A stretch of 61,920 nt of DNA from JAHEEL01 sp963715255 (GTDB taxonomy: Bacteria; Actinomycetota; Acidimicrobiia; Spongiisociales; UBA5794). Position 1 is the stretch's first letter. Every line of letters starts with the position of its first letter. The stretch is from the NCBI GenBank assembly GCA_963715255.1, contig CAVQRN010000009.1:1-61920 (forward strand). The letters run 5' to 3'. A program made the position numbers and the translations under genes. This document shows, piece by piece, positions 45,497 to 55,693 of the stretch. Below the pieces are notes generated by a model. The model did no database searches. It was not told the origin of the DNA and saw nothing but the letters and a program-made list of their open reading frames with translations.

Positions 45497-47504
45497 ATGC
45501 TCACAGTCACCCTCCCCGACGGAACCCGCAAGCAGTACGAACAATCCGATAACTCCCGGCGACATTGCTGCGGAAATTGGCCCCGGTCTGGCCAAAGCCG
45601 CCGTGGCGGCCCAGGTCGACGAGACGATCGTCGGCCTCGACTACCAGCTGCCCGCCGACGGCGAGGTCGCACTGCGGCTGCTGACCAAGAAGGACCCGGA
45701 ATCGCTGGCCGTGATGCGGCACTCCTGCGCGCACGTGATGGCCCGGGCCGTGATGCGGCTGCTCGAAGGGGTCCAGCTGGCCTTCGGGCCCACCGTGGAA
45801 GGCGGTTTCTACTACGACTTCGATCTCGACAGAGCCGCTCTCCGAGGACGATTTTCCGGCGATCGAGGCGGAAATGAAGAAGATCATCAAGGCGAACGAG
45901 CCGTTTGAGCGGATCGTCGAGCCGCGGGAGCAAGGCCCTGCAAGTCTGCCGCGACATGCAGCAGAAGTACAAGGTGGAACACATCGAGGAGGGGCTGAAC
46001 GAACACGAGACCGTGTCGTTCTATCGGCAGGGCGAGTTTCTCGATCTCTGCCGCGGCCCGCACGTGCCGGCGGCCGGCGCGATCGGTGCGTTCAAGCTGC
46101 TGTCGATCGCCGGTGCCTATTGGAAAGGCGACGCGTCGCGTCCGCAACTGCAGCGGCTCTACGGCACCGCCTTCTTCAACAAGCAGGATCTGGAAGCTCA
46201 TCTGCAGATGGTGGAAGAGGCCAAACGGCGCGATCATCGCGTGCTGGGCAAACGGCTGGAGCTGTTCACGATCAGTCCGCTGGTCGGTTCCGGGCTGATC
46301 CTCTGGCTGCCCAAGGGCGCCATCGTCCGCGGGCTGCTGGAGAACTTCATCAAGGACGAGCTGCAGCGGCGCGGCTACCTGCCCGTCTACACGCCCAACA
46401 TCGGGCGCATCGAGCTGTACAAGACCTCGGGGCACTATCCCTACTACATGGACAGCATGTTCACGCCGATCGTGATGGAAGACGACGAGCAGTACCTGCT
46501 CAAGCCGATGAACTGCCCGCACCACATCATGATCTACAAGTCGAAGCCGCGCAGCTATCGCGACCTGCCGCTGCGGCTGGCCGAGTTCGGGACGGTGTAT
46601 CGCTACGAGCAGTCGGGCGAGCTGTCGGGCATGACTCGCGTGCGCGGCTTCACCCAGGACGATGCGCACATCTTCTGCACCGACGAGCAGGTGGCGGACG
46701 AGTTTCGCGGCTGCATGGAAATGACCCAGTTCGTGCTCGATTGCCTGGGGCTGAACGACTACCGCGTGCGGCTGGGCTTCCGCGATCCGGACAGCGACAA
46801 GTACGTGGGCGATGCCGACAACTGGGAGCGGGCGCAGCAGTCGCTGGTCGAGGTCTGCGAGCAGCCTGGGCATCGAAGCGCAGATCGAGCCGGGCGAGGC
46901 GGCGTTCTACGGCCCCAAGGCCGATTTCGTGGTCACCGACTGCATCGGCCGCGAGTGGCAGCTGGGCACCGTGCAGCTGGACTACAACCTGCCCAGCCCG
47001 GAGCGGTTCGACCTGGAGTACATCGGCGCCGACAATCGGCCCCACCGCCCGGTGATGATCCACCGCGCCCCGCTCGGTTCGCTGGAGCGGTTCATGGGCG
47101 TGCTGATCGAGCATTTCGCCGGCGCGTTCCCGCTGTGGCTGGCGCCCGAGCAGGTCCGCGTGCTGGTGGTCAGCCAGAAATTCGAGGAGTATGGCCGCCA
47201 GGTCGAGCAGCAGCTGGCCGGCAGCCGGGCTGCGGGTCAGCGGCGACTACCGCCCGGAGAAGATCGGGGCCAAGATCCGCGACGCCCAGCTGGAACTGAT
47301 CCCCTACATGTTCGTCGTCGGCGGGCGGGAAATGGAAAACGGCGAAGGTGAGCGTGCGCGATCGCATCGACGGGGATCTGGGGGCCATGAAGGTCGACGG
47401 CGGCGATCGCCAAGTTGCAGCAGGAGATCGCCGCCCGCACCGTCCGGCAGACCTTCGGCGGCGACGCCGGGCTGGGCGACCGCGGCTCCCGCAATGAATA
47501 TTGA
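45497..47504 (+). CDS. thrS: Threonyl-tRNA synthetase, at least six frameshifts
   Basis: Charges tRNA-Thr. The TGS domain starts MLTVTLPDGTRKQYEQ at the ATG at 45497. The editing domain has HSCAHVMARAVMRLLEGVQL and FRQGEFLDLCRGPHVPAAG-type residues (written here as YRQGEFLDLCRGPHVP). The class II core has PHHIMIYKSKPRSYRDLPLR, EQSGELSGMTRVRGFTQDDA and RPVMIHRAPLGSLERFMGVL. The anticodon domain ends near GDAGLGDRGSRNEY. Frames change near 45,545, 45,828, 45,925, 46,865, 47,222, 47,340 and 47,396. At several of these a single extra base explains the shift (for example GGC-A-GCC near 47,222). All catalytic motifs are intact once frames are joined, so errors are likely. Confidence 0.93.
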
Positions 47505-47776
47505 TGCCTTGCCGCCCAGCGCACGCCGGGAAAACCTATGATTGGGTAGGTCCGCATGGCCGTGACCGCCGGCCGGGAGCGCCCGCTGCGACGCCCGGAA
47601 AGTGCCCAGAATTTGCCGAAATCCCGTTGACGGTGCGACTCTGACGTCGTCAATACTCACTGGTTACGAAAGCCGGGTGAATCGGGAGCGAGTCGCCGAT
47701 GTGCCTGTGACACACGGCCGGACTCTGCATGTTCTTCACAGCCGATGACAGGAAAGGGTAACAGCAATCGACCGCG
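47505..47776. other. thrS-infC spacer
   Basis: About 270 bases with no gene. The end carries a purine-rich AGGAAAGGG ribosome-site-like stretch about 20 bases before the infC start. In many bacteria infC is controlled from such a leader; no specific fold was identified. Confidence 0.45.
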
Positions 47777-48268
47777 ATCAGACACAGGGTCAACGAGCAA
47801 ATCCGCATGACCCCCGTACGTGTGATTGGTGCCGACGGTGCACAACTGGGCATCATGGCGACTCAAGAGGCGATCGCCAAAGCATTCGATGCCAATCTGG
47901 ATTTGGTGGAAGTGGCTCCCAACGAGCGGCCGCCGGTTTGCCGGATCATGGATTACGGCAAGTACAAGTACGAAAAGAAGAAGAAGTCCAGTCAGAACAC
48001 GCACCACACCAAGACCAAGGAAATCCGTCTGCGGCCCAAGACGGGCGAGCATGACATTGGGTTCAAGGTCAAACAGGCCATTGGCTTTCTGAAGCACAAG
48101 GACAAGGTGCAGATCTCGGTGCTCTTCCGTGGCCGCGAAATGGCCCACGTGGAAGAGGGCCGGCGGGTCATGGAGAGTGTCATCGAGGACCTCGCGGAAT
48201 TCGGCAAGGTCGAGACTCCGCCGCAGCAGCACGGGCGGCGCATGATGTGCACGATTACTCCGAGGTAG
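47777..48268 (+). CDS. infC: Translation initiation factor IF-3, probable AUC start
   Basis: The first ATG (47807) gives a protein that begins inside the conserved N-terminus (MTPVRVIGADGAQLGIMATQ). Ten codons upstream, still in frame, the family sequence RVNEQIR is present, reaching an ATC at 47,777 soon after an in-frame TAA. IF-3 genes are known for AUU or similar start codons that allow autoregulation, so I start at that ATC. The rest is standard: EVAPNERPPVCRIMDYGKYK, the basic linker KYEKKKKSSQN, and KTGEHDIGFKVKQAIGFLKH. About 163 residues. No frameshift, rare in this half. thrS-infC is a common pair. Confidence 0.9.
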   Translation: MRHRVNEQIRMTPVRVIGADGAQLGIMATQEAIAKAFDANLDLVEVAPNERPPVCRIMDYGKYKYEKKKKSSQNTHHTKTKEIRLRPKTGEHDIGFKVKQAIGFLKHKDKVQISVLFRGREMAHVEEGRRVMESVIEDLAEFGKVETPPQQHGRRMMCTITPR

Positions 48269-48400
48269 CCGGTGAGCGCGCCAGGTCTGGCCCGCTTCAG
48301 CGTTACGACTGCGTTGTTGCCCCCAGGCCACCGCGCCCGAGCCGATGGCTTGGAGGGAGATGCTGTCGGCATGATCGGCCGGCCGCAGAGTGTGAGGGTG

Positions 48401-49760
48401 TCAATCGGAGCGTGGCGTGCCACCGCTGCGGGCGGTGACGATTTGCTGAAACACGTGCAGTGTCTCGCGCCATCGCGTCGGCATTGAGTCGATCCAGGAC
48501 CGCCCGCTGGCCATCCTGACTGAAGCGACGGCGCGTGGCGGCGTCGCCGAGCAATTGCCGCAGCCCGGCAGCCAGCGCCCCAGGATCGTCCGGCGTCACC
48601 AGCTGACCACCACCGGTGGCTTGCACCAGTTCGGGAAATGCCCCGTGATCGGGCAGCACGACCGGTACTCCCGCAGCCAGTGCCTCGAGCACGTAGAGTC
48701 CTTTCGGTTCCCGGTACACGGCCGGTACGGAGAACACGTCGAGCTGGCTGAGCATCCGCAGCTTCTCAGTTCGGTCGACGGTCCCCAGGTACGTGTAGCG
48801 ATGGCCCAGCCCGGCGGCGTCCAACTTGGCGAACTGCTCCGCCGCGTATGCTTCGTGTTGCTTGCCCAGCCAGCCGGCGATCTGCAGTCGCACCGGAGGC
48901 AGATCGCCCGGGTCCTGGTGCAGTGCCAGGAAGGCATCGACCAGCACGTGCAGCCCTTTCTCCGGAGCCAGGCGCGCGAGGTAGCCGATCTGAAGTTCGC
49001 GATTCCCTTCCGGTTGTCATGCCGTGTGTGTCGACGCGGCATGCGTAGCCATCGGTGTCAATTCCCAGCGGGACTTGGCGGAATTTGGCGGCGGGTAGCG
49101 AGAGATATTCGGCCATGAACTGCGCGTAGTAATCGCTGTGGACCAGCAATGCATCGACATGTTCGGCAATTCGCTTGATCTGTTCGCAACGCCCGGGTTC
49201 GATGCGCGAAGGGCAGCTGCTCGAGGAAGATATCGTCGCCCTGCAGCGTGACGGTTAGCGGGACGCCCAGTTCGCGGCGCAGGTCGGGAGCGCAGCCTGC
49301 CACCAGCAGGTTGGTGAAGTTGATCAGGTCCGGTGCGCGGGCCCTGGCGCGAGCCACCGGCACAGCCGTTGGACCTCCTTGCGCTGAAATCCCGGCGGAC
49401 CCCTGCAGCATGGATACCGCCAGCTCGCCCAGCTGAGCGGCCTGGGTCTCGATGCCCCGCGACCCCACCCACCGCAAGCAGTCGGGGCGAATCCAACAGC
49501 CGGTCGAACACCCGTGGCAGGTAGCGGAACAGGCGGAACTGTTGCTGCAGGTAGACGTTGATGCCGCCGAAGAACACCTGGTCCACACTCACGTCCGCTT
49601 CGTCTGTCTGGATCGGCGTGTACATCGGCACCAGCTGCACGTCCACGCCCAGCCGCACCAGTGCCCGGGCCAGGGTGTTGTCGTGCATGCAGCTGCCGCA
49701 GTACATCCCCGCAGCGCCGGCGGTGAGGTACGTGATGCGCAGTGGTGAGCTGAGTGTCAT
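48401..49760 (-). CDS. Glycosyltransferase family 4, several frameshifts
   Basis: Starts MTLSSPLRITYLTAGAAGMY with CGSCMHDNTLARALVRLGVD, the Cys-containing N-terminal loop seen in planctomycete GT4 enzymes. The middle is split over frames (NFTNLLVAGCAPDLRRELGV, then PLTVTLQGDDIFLEQLPF; LLVHSDYYAQFMAEYLSLPA). The C-terminal Rossmann half is clean: RTEKLRMLSQLDVFSVPAVY, then REPKGLYVLEALAAGVPVVL, with the E-x7-E donor site. A last shift near 48,460 leads to FQQIVTARSGGTPRSD and the stop at 48,401. It likely transfers an activated sugar to a lipid or polysaccharide. It faces infC tail to tail. Confidence 0.8.
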
Positions 49761-50068
49761 GCGGTGATTCTCGTGATCACTGTGCTGTGCTGTTGTGGGC
49801 CAGGGCTTTCGGCGACTCTCCAACGTGAAGGATATCACGGCATTCCAGGCTGAGCCAATAGATCACAGAGGACACAGACCGCTGGATATGCCTCCTTGGA
49901 CAAACTCCACGGCACGCCAGGTAGCGGCGTTCTGACCACTCTGCGTGATCCCAACGAGCATGGGCGAGCAGTTCGACAGCCAGACGAGGTGCGGCGGGCC
50001 GAGCGGCATGGTAGGATGCGTGGCCATAGGTCATCCGCCCACGCGGGCTCTTGCGGGAGGTGCAAACC
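49761..50068. other. Divergent intergenic region
   Basis: About 310 bases between the GT4 gene (-) and the secreted-protein remnant (+). It must hold both promoters. No repeat, RNA or supported frame found. A GGGAGG ribosome site precedes the ATG at 50069. Confidence 0.4.
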
Positions 50069-50658
50069 ATGATCCGCACCGTCCTGGTTGACGGTCGCAG
50101 CCACCACGGCGTTTGCCTCAGTACCGGCCCCTGCCGCGGAGGCAAGCGCACCCGGAAGCAGTCGACGTCGGGCGCACGTACAGGCTCTGGTCGAGGCCGA
50201 CTGGATCGACGCCGATCGACACTTCGCGGTTGCCAACACACCGCCTGGTCAGCCGGTCAAGATCAACTGCGCAAGGCGTCAGCACCGCTGAGGACGCGGC
50301 GGGGGCTGTTGACGGGAGTCAGGAACGGCAAGTTTGGTGCCCGTGCCGCCAGGCTGCTCGACTATCTGGACACGCGGCACTATGGCGTGGAGTTGCCCGA
50401 CGAGGACTTCCACCGAATGGTCCTTTGGCTTGACATGCAACAGTGAATTCCTCGGCGCTCGATGAGCAGGCCGAAGCACAGGCCCGCGGCGAGCTGGTCA
50501 CGCCGCAGCTGGTGGCACCGTCTCCTGACGAGGCATCCCCCCGGGTTGCGTGGTCCGCTGGCGTCAGGAGCGGAGTTCGTTCCGTGGCCAACACCTGTGG
50601 CTACAGGCACTTAGGATCATGCGTAAGAGCCCTTTGCGAGATGCCAGGGACAACCTAG
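50069..50658 (+). pseudogene. Remnant of a large secreted discoidin / hydrazine-synthase-alpha-like protein, interior lost
   Basis: ATG at 50069 after GGGAGG. After MIRTVLV, a one-base shift gives a signal-peptide-like stretch (TVAATTAFASVPAPAAEASA) and VQALVEADWIDADRHFAVAN. Another shift gives GVSTAEDAAGAVDGVRNGKF, the start of the discoidin-like domain common in planctomycete surface enzymes (usually followed by W-G-F-H-T). Here GKFG jumps straight into ARAARLLDYLDTRHYGVELP and DEDFHRMVLWLD, the C-terminal end of HZSA-type proteins, then (after one shift) CNSEFLGA and EQAEAQARGELVTPQL. The normal interior of many hundred residues is missing, fused at a short shared GKFG/SKFG word. Confidence 0.6.
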
Positions 50659-50776
50659 AATGAGAGGTTTCCACGTCGGACCAGTACCCACCCCTCGGGG
50701 TGCGGCGGGGGATTCCAGGTGGTCTTCCCTCGGGGTCAGCGAGGTGCGTCCCGTTGTCGGGTCGCGTCCGCGACAG

Positions 50777-50868
50777 GGTTCGCCGGTGCGAACCGGCGCG
50801 TGGACTGCCCGACACGTGGATTGCCCGACATCGTGGACTGCCGCGACATCGTGCGACTGTCCGACACA
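50777..50868 (+). repeat. Hairpin and short tandem repeats upstream of rpmI
   Basis: GGTTCGC (50777-50783) and GCGAACC (50788-50794) form a perfect 7-base stem with loop CGGT. It is followed by about four degenerate 17-base copies of CGTGGACTGCCCGACA (50,799-50,868), ending 22 bases before the rpmI ATG. The position suits a leader element of the L35-L20 operon, but the tandem units look repeat-derived. Confidence 0.55.
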
Positions 50869-50889
50869 TCAGAGCAGGTTGATCGAATC

Positions 50890-51094
50890 ATGCCCAAGCA
50901 GAAGACTCACAAGGGAACCAAGAAGCGTTTTCGGCTGACTGCCAGCGGCAAGGCCAAGCACCGCCAGGCCGGCACGAGTCATCTGCAGACGCGGATGTCG
51001 CAGAAGCGAAAGCGGAACCTTCGCGGTACGACGACGGTCGACGTATACCATGGAGAAGTCGATTCAACGCGCGCTCAATGGCAACAGCTACTAG
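50890..51094 (+). CDS. rpmI: 50S ribosomal protein L35, one frameshift
   Basis: Starts MPKQKTHKGTKKRFRLTASG, then KAKHRQAGTSHLQTRMSQKR, the typical basic L35 sequence. After TTVDV (about 51,045) an extra base shifts the frame; the corrected ending is MEKSIQRALNGNSY with a stop at 51,094, about 67 residues. rplT follows after 222 bases, which is longer than usual and holds a hairpin. Confidence 0.93.
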
Positions 51095-51257
51095 GTGCCC
51101 GGCGGCGCGATGCGTGCGAGAGTTGCGCGGACTACGTGGACGGTGCCCGACATGCTTGAGCCGCATCCGATGATGGAGGTCGGCATTCTGCAGCGAGCGA
51201 GCCGGCTTTTCAGCGAATGAGGTGAATTCTTACCAGGTGCATGGGCGAAGCGAAACG

Positions 51258-51281
51258 CCCTCGGCGTTGGTAGTCCGAGGG
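51258..51281 (+). promoter_or_regulatory. Hairpin in the rpmI-rplT spacer
   Basis: CCCTCGG (51258-51264) and CCGAGGG (51275-51281) pair perfectly with a 10-base loop, 36 bases before the rplT start. In several bacteria L20 represses its own operon by binding an mRNA structure in this region. That this is such an element is inference from position. Confidence 0.45.
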
Positions 51282-51316
51282 GGCCTGATTGTGCCAATTC
51301 CAAGTGGACCAAGACG

Positions 51317-51675
51317 ATGAGAACGACCAAGGGATCGGCTCGTACGCGAGCCAAGCGGCGTCTTTACCGGGAAGCGAAGGGTTATCGCGGCGGGCGCGGC
51401 AATCTGTTGCGCACGGTCAAGGAAACACTGTTGCGGTGCCGGCGCTTATGCGTATCGCGATCGACGCGTGCGCAAGCGTGAGTTTCGTCGTCTGTGGATC
51501 ACGCGCATCAACGCCGCCGTGCGTGAACGGGGTCTGCGTTACAGCGAGTTCATTCACGGTCTGCAGCTGGCCGGCATCGAGCTGGATCGCAAGTCGCTCT
51601 CGGAGATTGGCGATTCACGATCCCGCCGGTTTTGATGCGGTCGTCGAGCAGGTGAAGGCCAAGTTGGCGTCCTAG
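51317..51675 (+). CDS. rplT: 50S ribosomal protein L20, two or more frameshifts
   Basis: Starts MRTTKGSARTRAKRRLYREA, then KGYRGGRGNLLRTVKETLLR, the conserved L20 N-terminus. A shift near 51,440 leads to AYRDRRVRKREFRRLWITRI, then NAAVRERGLRYSEFIHGLQL and AGIELDRKSLSEI. A further shift near 51,610 leads to AIHDPAGFDAVVEQVKAKLA and the stop at 51,675. About 119 residues. L20 is needed for early 50S assembly and for regulating rpmI-rplT. pheS-pheT follow, a common order. Confidence 0.93.
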
Positions 51676-51849
51676 CGGGGCGCGGCCGCCAGAGCGGCTG
51701 CGCTCAGCATGCACCTGGCCTGCTGCCGCTGCGAGACGATGGCAGCCATGTGCCTGCTGGCGCCAGGCGTGTCGCAGTATCGAATATGGCAGAGAGGCAG
51801 GTGCGGCTCGCGGACCTGTCTCTCTCTTTTTTGCACAAGTGGTGAACCC

Positions 51850-52877
51850 ATGGCATTGGCTGAGTTCCTTGAGCAGCTGGACGAACTGGCGGCTGCGGCG
51901 GTGCCGCTTTCGAGGCAGCTGGGCGAGCCGGCGGCACTGGAAGCGGCGCGCGTGGAGTATCTGGGCGCCAAGAACGGTCGACTCAAAGTCGTCCAGAAGA
52001 GCATGGGCTCGGTGCGACGCGGCGGATCGTCCGCAGGCCGGCAAACGCCTGAACGAAGTCAAGACGCAGATCGAGCAGGCGTTCACGGCGGCTCAGCAGC
52101 GACTGGGATCGCAGGCTCCGGCCGCGGCGTCCGCCGTCGGCCAAGCCGTTTGATGCGACGTTGCCCGGTCAGCGTCTTGCGGTTGGGACGTCTGCACCCC
52201 ATCACGCAGACGATCGAAGAGCTGAAGGACATCATGGGACGGCTGGGATTCTCCGTGGCCGACGGCCCGGAAATCGAGGACGAGTGGCACAATTTCGAGG
52301 CTCTCGAACATTCCGCTGGAGCATCCGGCACGCGATCCGCTGGACAACTTCTATCTGCCGGTGGCCGGCGCCGATGGTGGTGCGCTTGCTGCTGCGCAGC
52401 CAGACCAGCACGGTGCAGATCCGCGTGATGGAGAACACGCCGCCGCCGGTGCGCATCATCTCGCTGGGACGCGTCTATCGACCCGATACGGCCGACGCCA
52501 CGCACTACCCGATGTTCCATCAGATGGAAGGTTTGCTGGTCGACACGCAGGTCACGATGGCGGATCTGAAGAGTGTGTTGCGGATGTTCGCCACCAGCTA
52601 CCTGGGCAGCGACGTGCACATCCGCTTCCGCCCGTCCTTCTTCCCGTTCACCGAGCCGAGTGTGGAAGCGGACTTCAGCTGGAACGACCAGTGGATTGAA
52701 TTTGGCGGCGCGGGCATGGTCGACCCCAACGTGTTGCAGGCGGTCGGCTACGATCCCGAACAGGTCACCGGCTTTGCCTTCGGGTTGGGCGTCGAACGGC
52801 TCTGCATGCGGCGGCACAACATCACCGACATTCGCTAACTGTACAAGAACGACGTGCGGTTCCTGCACCAGTTCTGA
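51850..52877 (+). CDS. pheS: Phenylalanyl-tRNA synthetase alpha subunit, frameshifts and one in-frame stop
   Basis: N-terminal coiled coil MALAEFLEQLDELAAAAVPL, then ALEAARVEYLGAKNGRLKVV. The class II core is split over frames: HPITQTIEELKDIMGRLGFS, then VADGPEIEDEWHNFEALE; QTSTVQIRVMENTPPPVRII; YRPDTADATHYPMFHQMEGL; RFRPSFFPFTEPSVEADFSW; GYDPEQVTGFAFGLGVERLC. Shifts fall near 52,015, 52,125, 52,175, 52,310 and 52,380. Near the end the expected ITDIRQLYKNDVRFLHQF is interrupted by TAA (52,836-52,838) where CAA would fit, a possible C-to-T change. The final stop is at 52,877. Pairs with pheT. Confidence 0.9.
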
Positions 52878-52980
52878 GCGTGGATCGACGCTGTGCGAGT
52901 CGCCGTGAATCCTAGGCCGGCGAAGGCATTCGGCGAGTACGTCGATACTCGGCATGAGCAACTGAGATCGAGCCGCACGA

Positions 52981-55025
52981 TGATTGTTTCCTGGAATTGG
53001 CTGAAGGAGTATGTCCCGCTGGACATGGATGTCGCCGAGTTGGAGCATCGGCTGGCGATGGCCGGATTGAATCACGAGTCGACGCAGCCGCGTCGGCGAC
53101 GATCTGGCGATCGACCTGGAGGTGACCAGCAATCGTCCCGATTGCCTGGGGCACCTCGGCGTTGCGCGCGAGATCTCCGTGTTGTGGAACTGCCGCTGAC
53201 GATGCCCGATCCGCAGCCGGCGGCAGAGCGGTCCGGCCGTCGTCGCAGCTGACCAAGGTCATCGATCGAGTGCCCGGAACTGTGCTATCGCTACACGGCG
53301 CGTGTGATTCGTGGCGTGAAGATTGGCCCCAGTCCCGATTGGCTGGTCGACCGGTTGCGGACGCATCGGCATTGCGGTCGATCAACAACGTGGTCGATGT
53401 CACCAACTACGTCATGATGGAGTGCGGCCAGCCATTGCACGCCTTCGATCTGGCCTGCTGCAAGGGCCCGGAGATCATCGTTCGCGAGGCGCTGCCCGAC
53501 GAAGCAGTTCGAAGCGATCGACCATCGCCAGTACCCACTGGACCCGGCATGTGCGTGATTGCGGACGCTGAGCGTCCCGTGGCACTGGGCGGCGTGATGG
53601 GAGGCGTCGATTCGGAGGTCCCCGACGGACAACCGACCTGCTGATCGAGTCGGCCGAGTTCGCGCCGCTGTCGATTCGCACCACCGCCCGCCGCTGGCAC
53701 TGCACAGTCCCTCCTCGTATCGCTTTGAACGAGGCGTCGATCCCGGGGCGTGGATTGGGCCAGCCGTCGCTGCTGTGCAGCTGATTCTGGAGCTGGCCGG
53801 CGGCCAACTGGCCCCGGGAGTGCTGGATGTCGGACGACCCGCGCCAACCACGAGCCTCGATCACGCTTGCGGTTGAGCCAGTTGCCGCGCGTGCTGGGGA
53901 TCGAGGTTCCGGTGGACGAGGTGAAGTCGATTCTCACCGCCTTGGGCAATGAGTGCGGTGCAGTGCGACACGCGAAAGTGTGGAAGTTGTTCCGCCCACC
54001 TGGCGGCGCGATCTGACTCGCGAGATCGACCTGGTCGAGGAGGTGGCTCGCATTCACGGCTACGACGAAATTCCCGAAGACGTCGGCGTGCCCGATGGCC
54101 CCTTCGCATCGAACCGATGAAGATCGCGTGCTGGAGAAGGTCCGCGCACGTGCTGACCGCGGCCGGTTTCGACGAAGCGATGACGGCCAGCGTGGTGCCG
54201 AAGAAATGGTGCCAGGCATTCAGTCCCTGGAGCGATGCGGAACCGCTGCGGTGCAGCACGCCCATGCTCAAAGGTGCCGATCGGCTGCGAAAGAGCCTGA
54301 TTCCCAGTCTGCTGGAGGCACGTCGCGTCAATGAATCGGTGGCCAACGAGCAGATCGAGCTGTTCGAAACGGCTCGGATCTACTTGCCACAACCAGCAGG
54401 GCTGCCGCAGGAACCCTGGACGCTGGCGGTCACCTCGGGACGCGGATTCTCTTTCCTCAAAGGGGTCGTCGAAGTCCTGCCTGCAACGTGTTGCACAGTC
54501 ACCGAGCCGCTGGCTGTCGGACCGCTGCTCAACTGCCGCTGCTCGAGCCTGTGCAGCAATGCTGCTTCCGAGCTGGGCGACCAGCGGCTCGGATACCTCG
54601 GCGAAGTCGATCGCTCGCGGACTCAAACAATTCGGACTCCGCGGATCCGACGACGGTGCTGGAACTGGATCTGGGCGTGCTCGCGGCTGCGGTGCGAACC
54701 TGATTCCCCAGCAGCAGCCGTTGAGCGAATATCCGGCGATTGCCCGCGACCTGAACCTGATCGTTGACGAGCACGTGTCTTGGGCCTCCCTGGAGGCGAC
54801 CATTCGCCAGGCTGCCGGCGCACTGCTGGAAAGCCTGGAGTTCCAGGAAGTCTATCGCGATCCGAAGAAGGACGGGGCCGGCAAGAAACGCCTGCTGTTC
54901 TCGCTCACGTTGCGCTCCCCGAACGCACGCTGACCAACGAAGAAGCCGACGAGATTCGTGATCAGGTCGTGGATGCCTGCGGCCGGCAGCATCAGGCCAC
55001 GCTGCTGGGCTCAGCCGTCGCATGA
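52981..55025 (+). CDS. pheT: Phenylalanyl-tRNA synthetase beta subunit, many frameshifts
   Basis: Starts MIVSWNWLKEYVPLDMDVAE, the short form lacking the tRNA-binding EMAP-type insert seen in E. coli. Recognisable pieces in order: LAIDLEVTSNRPDCLGHLGV (partly shifted), RSINNVVDVTNYVMMECGQP, LHAFDLA, ADAERPVALGGVMGGVDSEV, SSYRFERGVDPG, LTREIDLVEEVARIHGYDEI, then LTAAGFDEAMTASVVPKKWC and EQIELFETARIYLP. The C-terminal ferredoxin-fold anticodon domain reads YPAIARDLNLIVDEHVSWAS, FQEVYRDPKKDGAGKKRLLF and TNEEADEIRDQVVDACGRQH. At least ten frame changes are needed. All parts follow the family order, so I read one real gene with poor sequence. Confidence 0.9.
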
Positions 55026-55134
55026 CCTGATGCGTGATCCTGGATCGGGGGCCACAGAGCGGTGTCCTCAGTTCAGCCCGCCCAGTGGCCGAGACTGGCG
55101 GCTTCGATTGGCAACGTCAGTCCGTCCTGCCGCG

Positions 55135-55693
55135 TCAGTCCGGCGAACGCGGGTGGAAGACCTCGTCGGAGATCGTGCGGTCGACAATGCGACCGTACTC
55201 GTCCAGACCGCGGCGCTGGCCGAACTCGTGCCAGGGGTTCACACCCTTCCAGTTCCGGCATGATCTCGGTCAGTTGCTCGACCAGCATCTGGGCCATCCG
55301 CTGGATCTCCACGGACTTGGTTCGCTCGCGAATGGCAGCTGCCGTCTTCATCAAGCGGACCATCCGCGCTCGTTCCATGACCGGGGGCGACAGGGACGCG
55401 TCGGGTTCGACAATCAATTCCGACAGCGGCACATCCAGGGCTTTCTGCCACTTGTGAAGATCGCTCAGCCGGACGTCCGCCGACTCCTGTTCCTGCAGGC
55501 GAAGCTGTCGGATGTCCACGCCCGACTGGCGGGCGACGCTTCGCAGCGACGTGCCCTGCTGAAGCGCACCGTACGAATGCGGTGCATTTGCGGCCCCCGT
55601 TGGAGATCACTGCTTCTCCGGGGCCGCATCGAAAACGTGGGGGCCAGCCGCAATCACGTCGGTCGGCACGGTCATGTAGTCAACAGTCGCCAT
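55135..55693 (-). CDS. Planctomycete small regulator, XRE-like helix-turn-helix, frameshifted
   Basis: Start at the ATG at 55693 (MATVDYMTVPTDVIAAGPHV). The body reads LRSVARQSGVDIRQLRLQEQ, then ESADVRLSDLHKWQKALDVP and LSELIVEPDASLSPPVMERA. The Q-S-G-V-D-I-R-Q-L-R helix and following residues resemble an XRE-like DNA-binding domain, and MVRLMKTAAAIRERTKSVEI is a helical tail. The remainder is shifted near 55,250: FGQRRGLDEYGRIVDR and VFHPRSPD, ending at 55,135. A possible stop near 55,607 separates the first 28 residues and is probably another error. Target genes unknown. Such proteins are frequent in Pirellulales (recollection of pattern, not checked). Confidence 0.6.
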
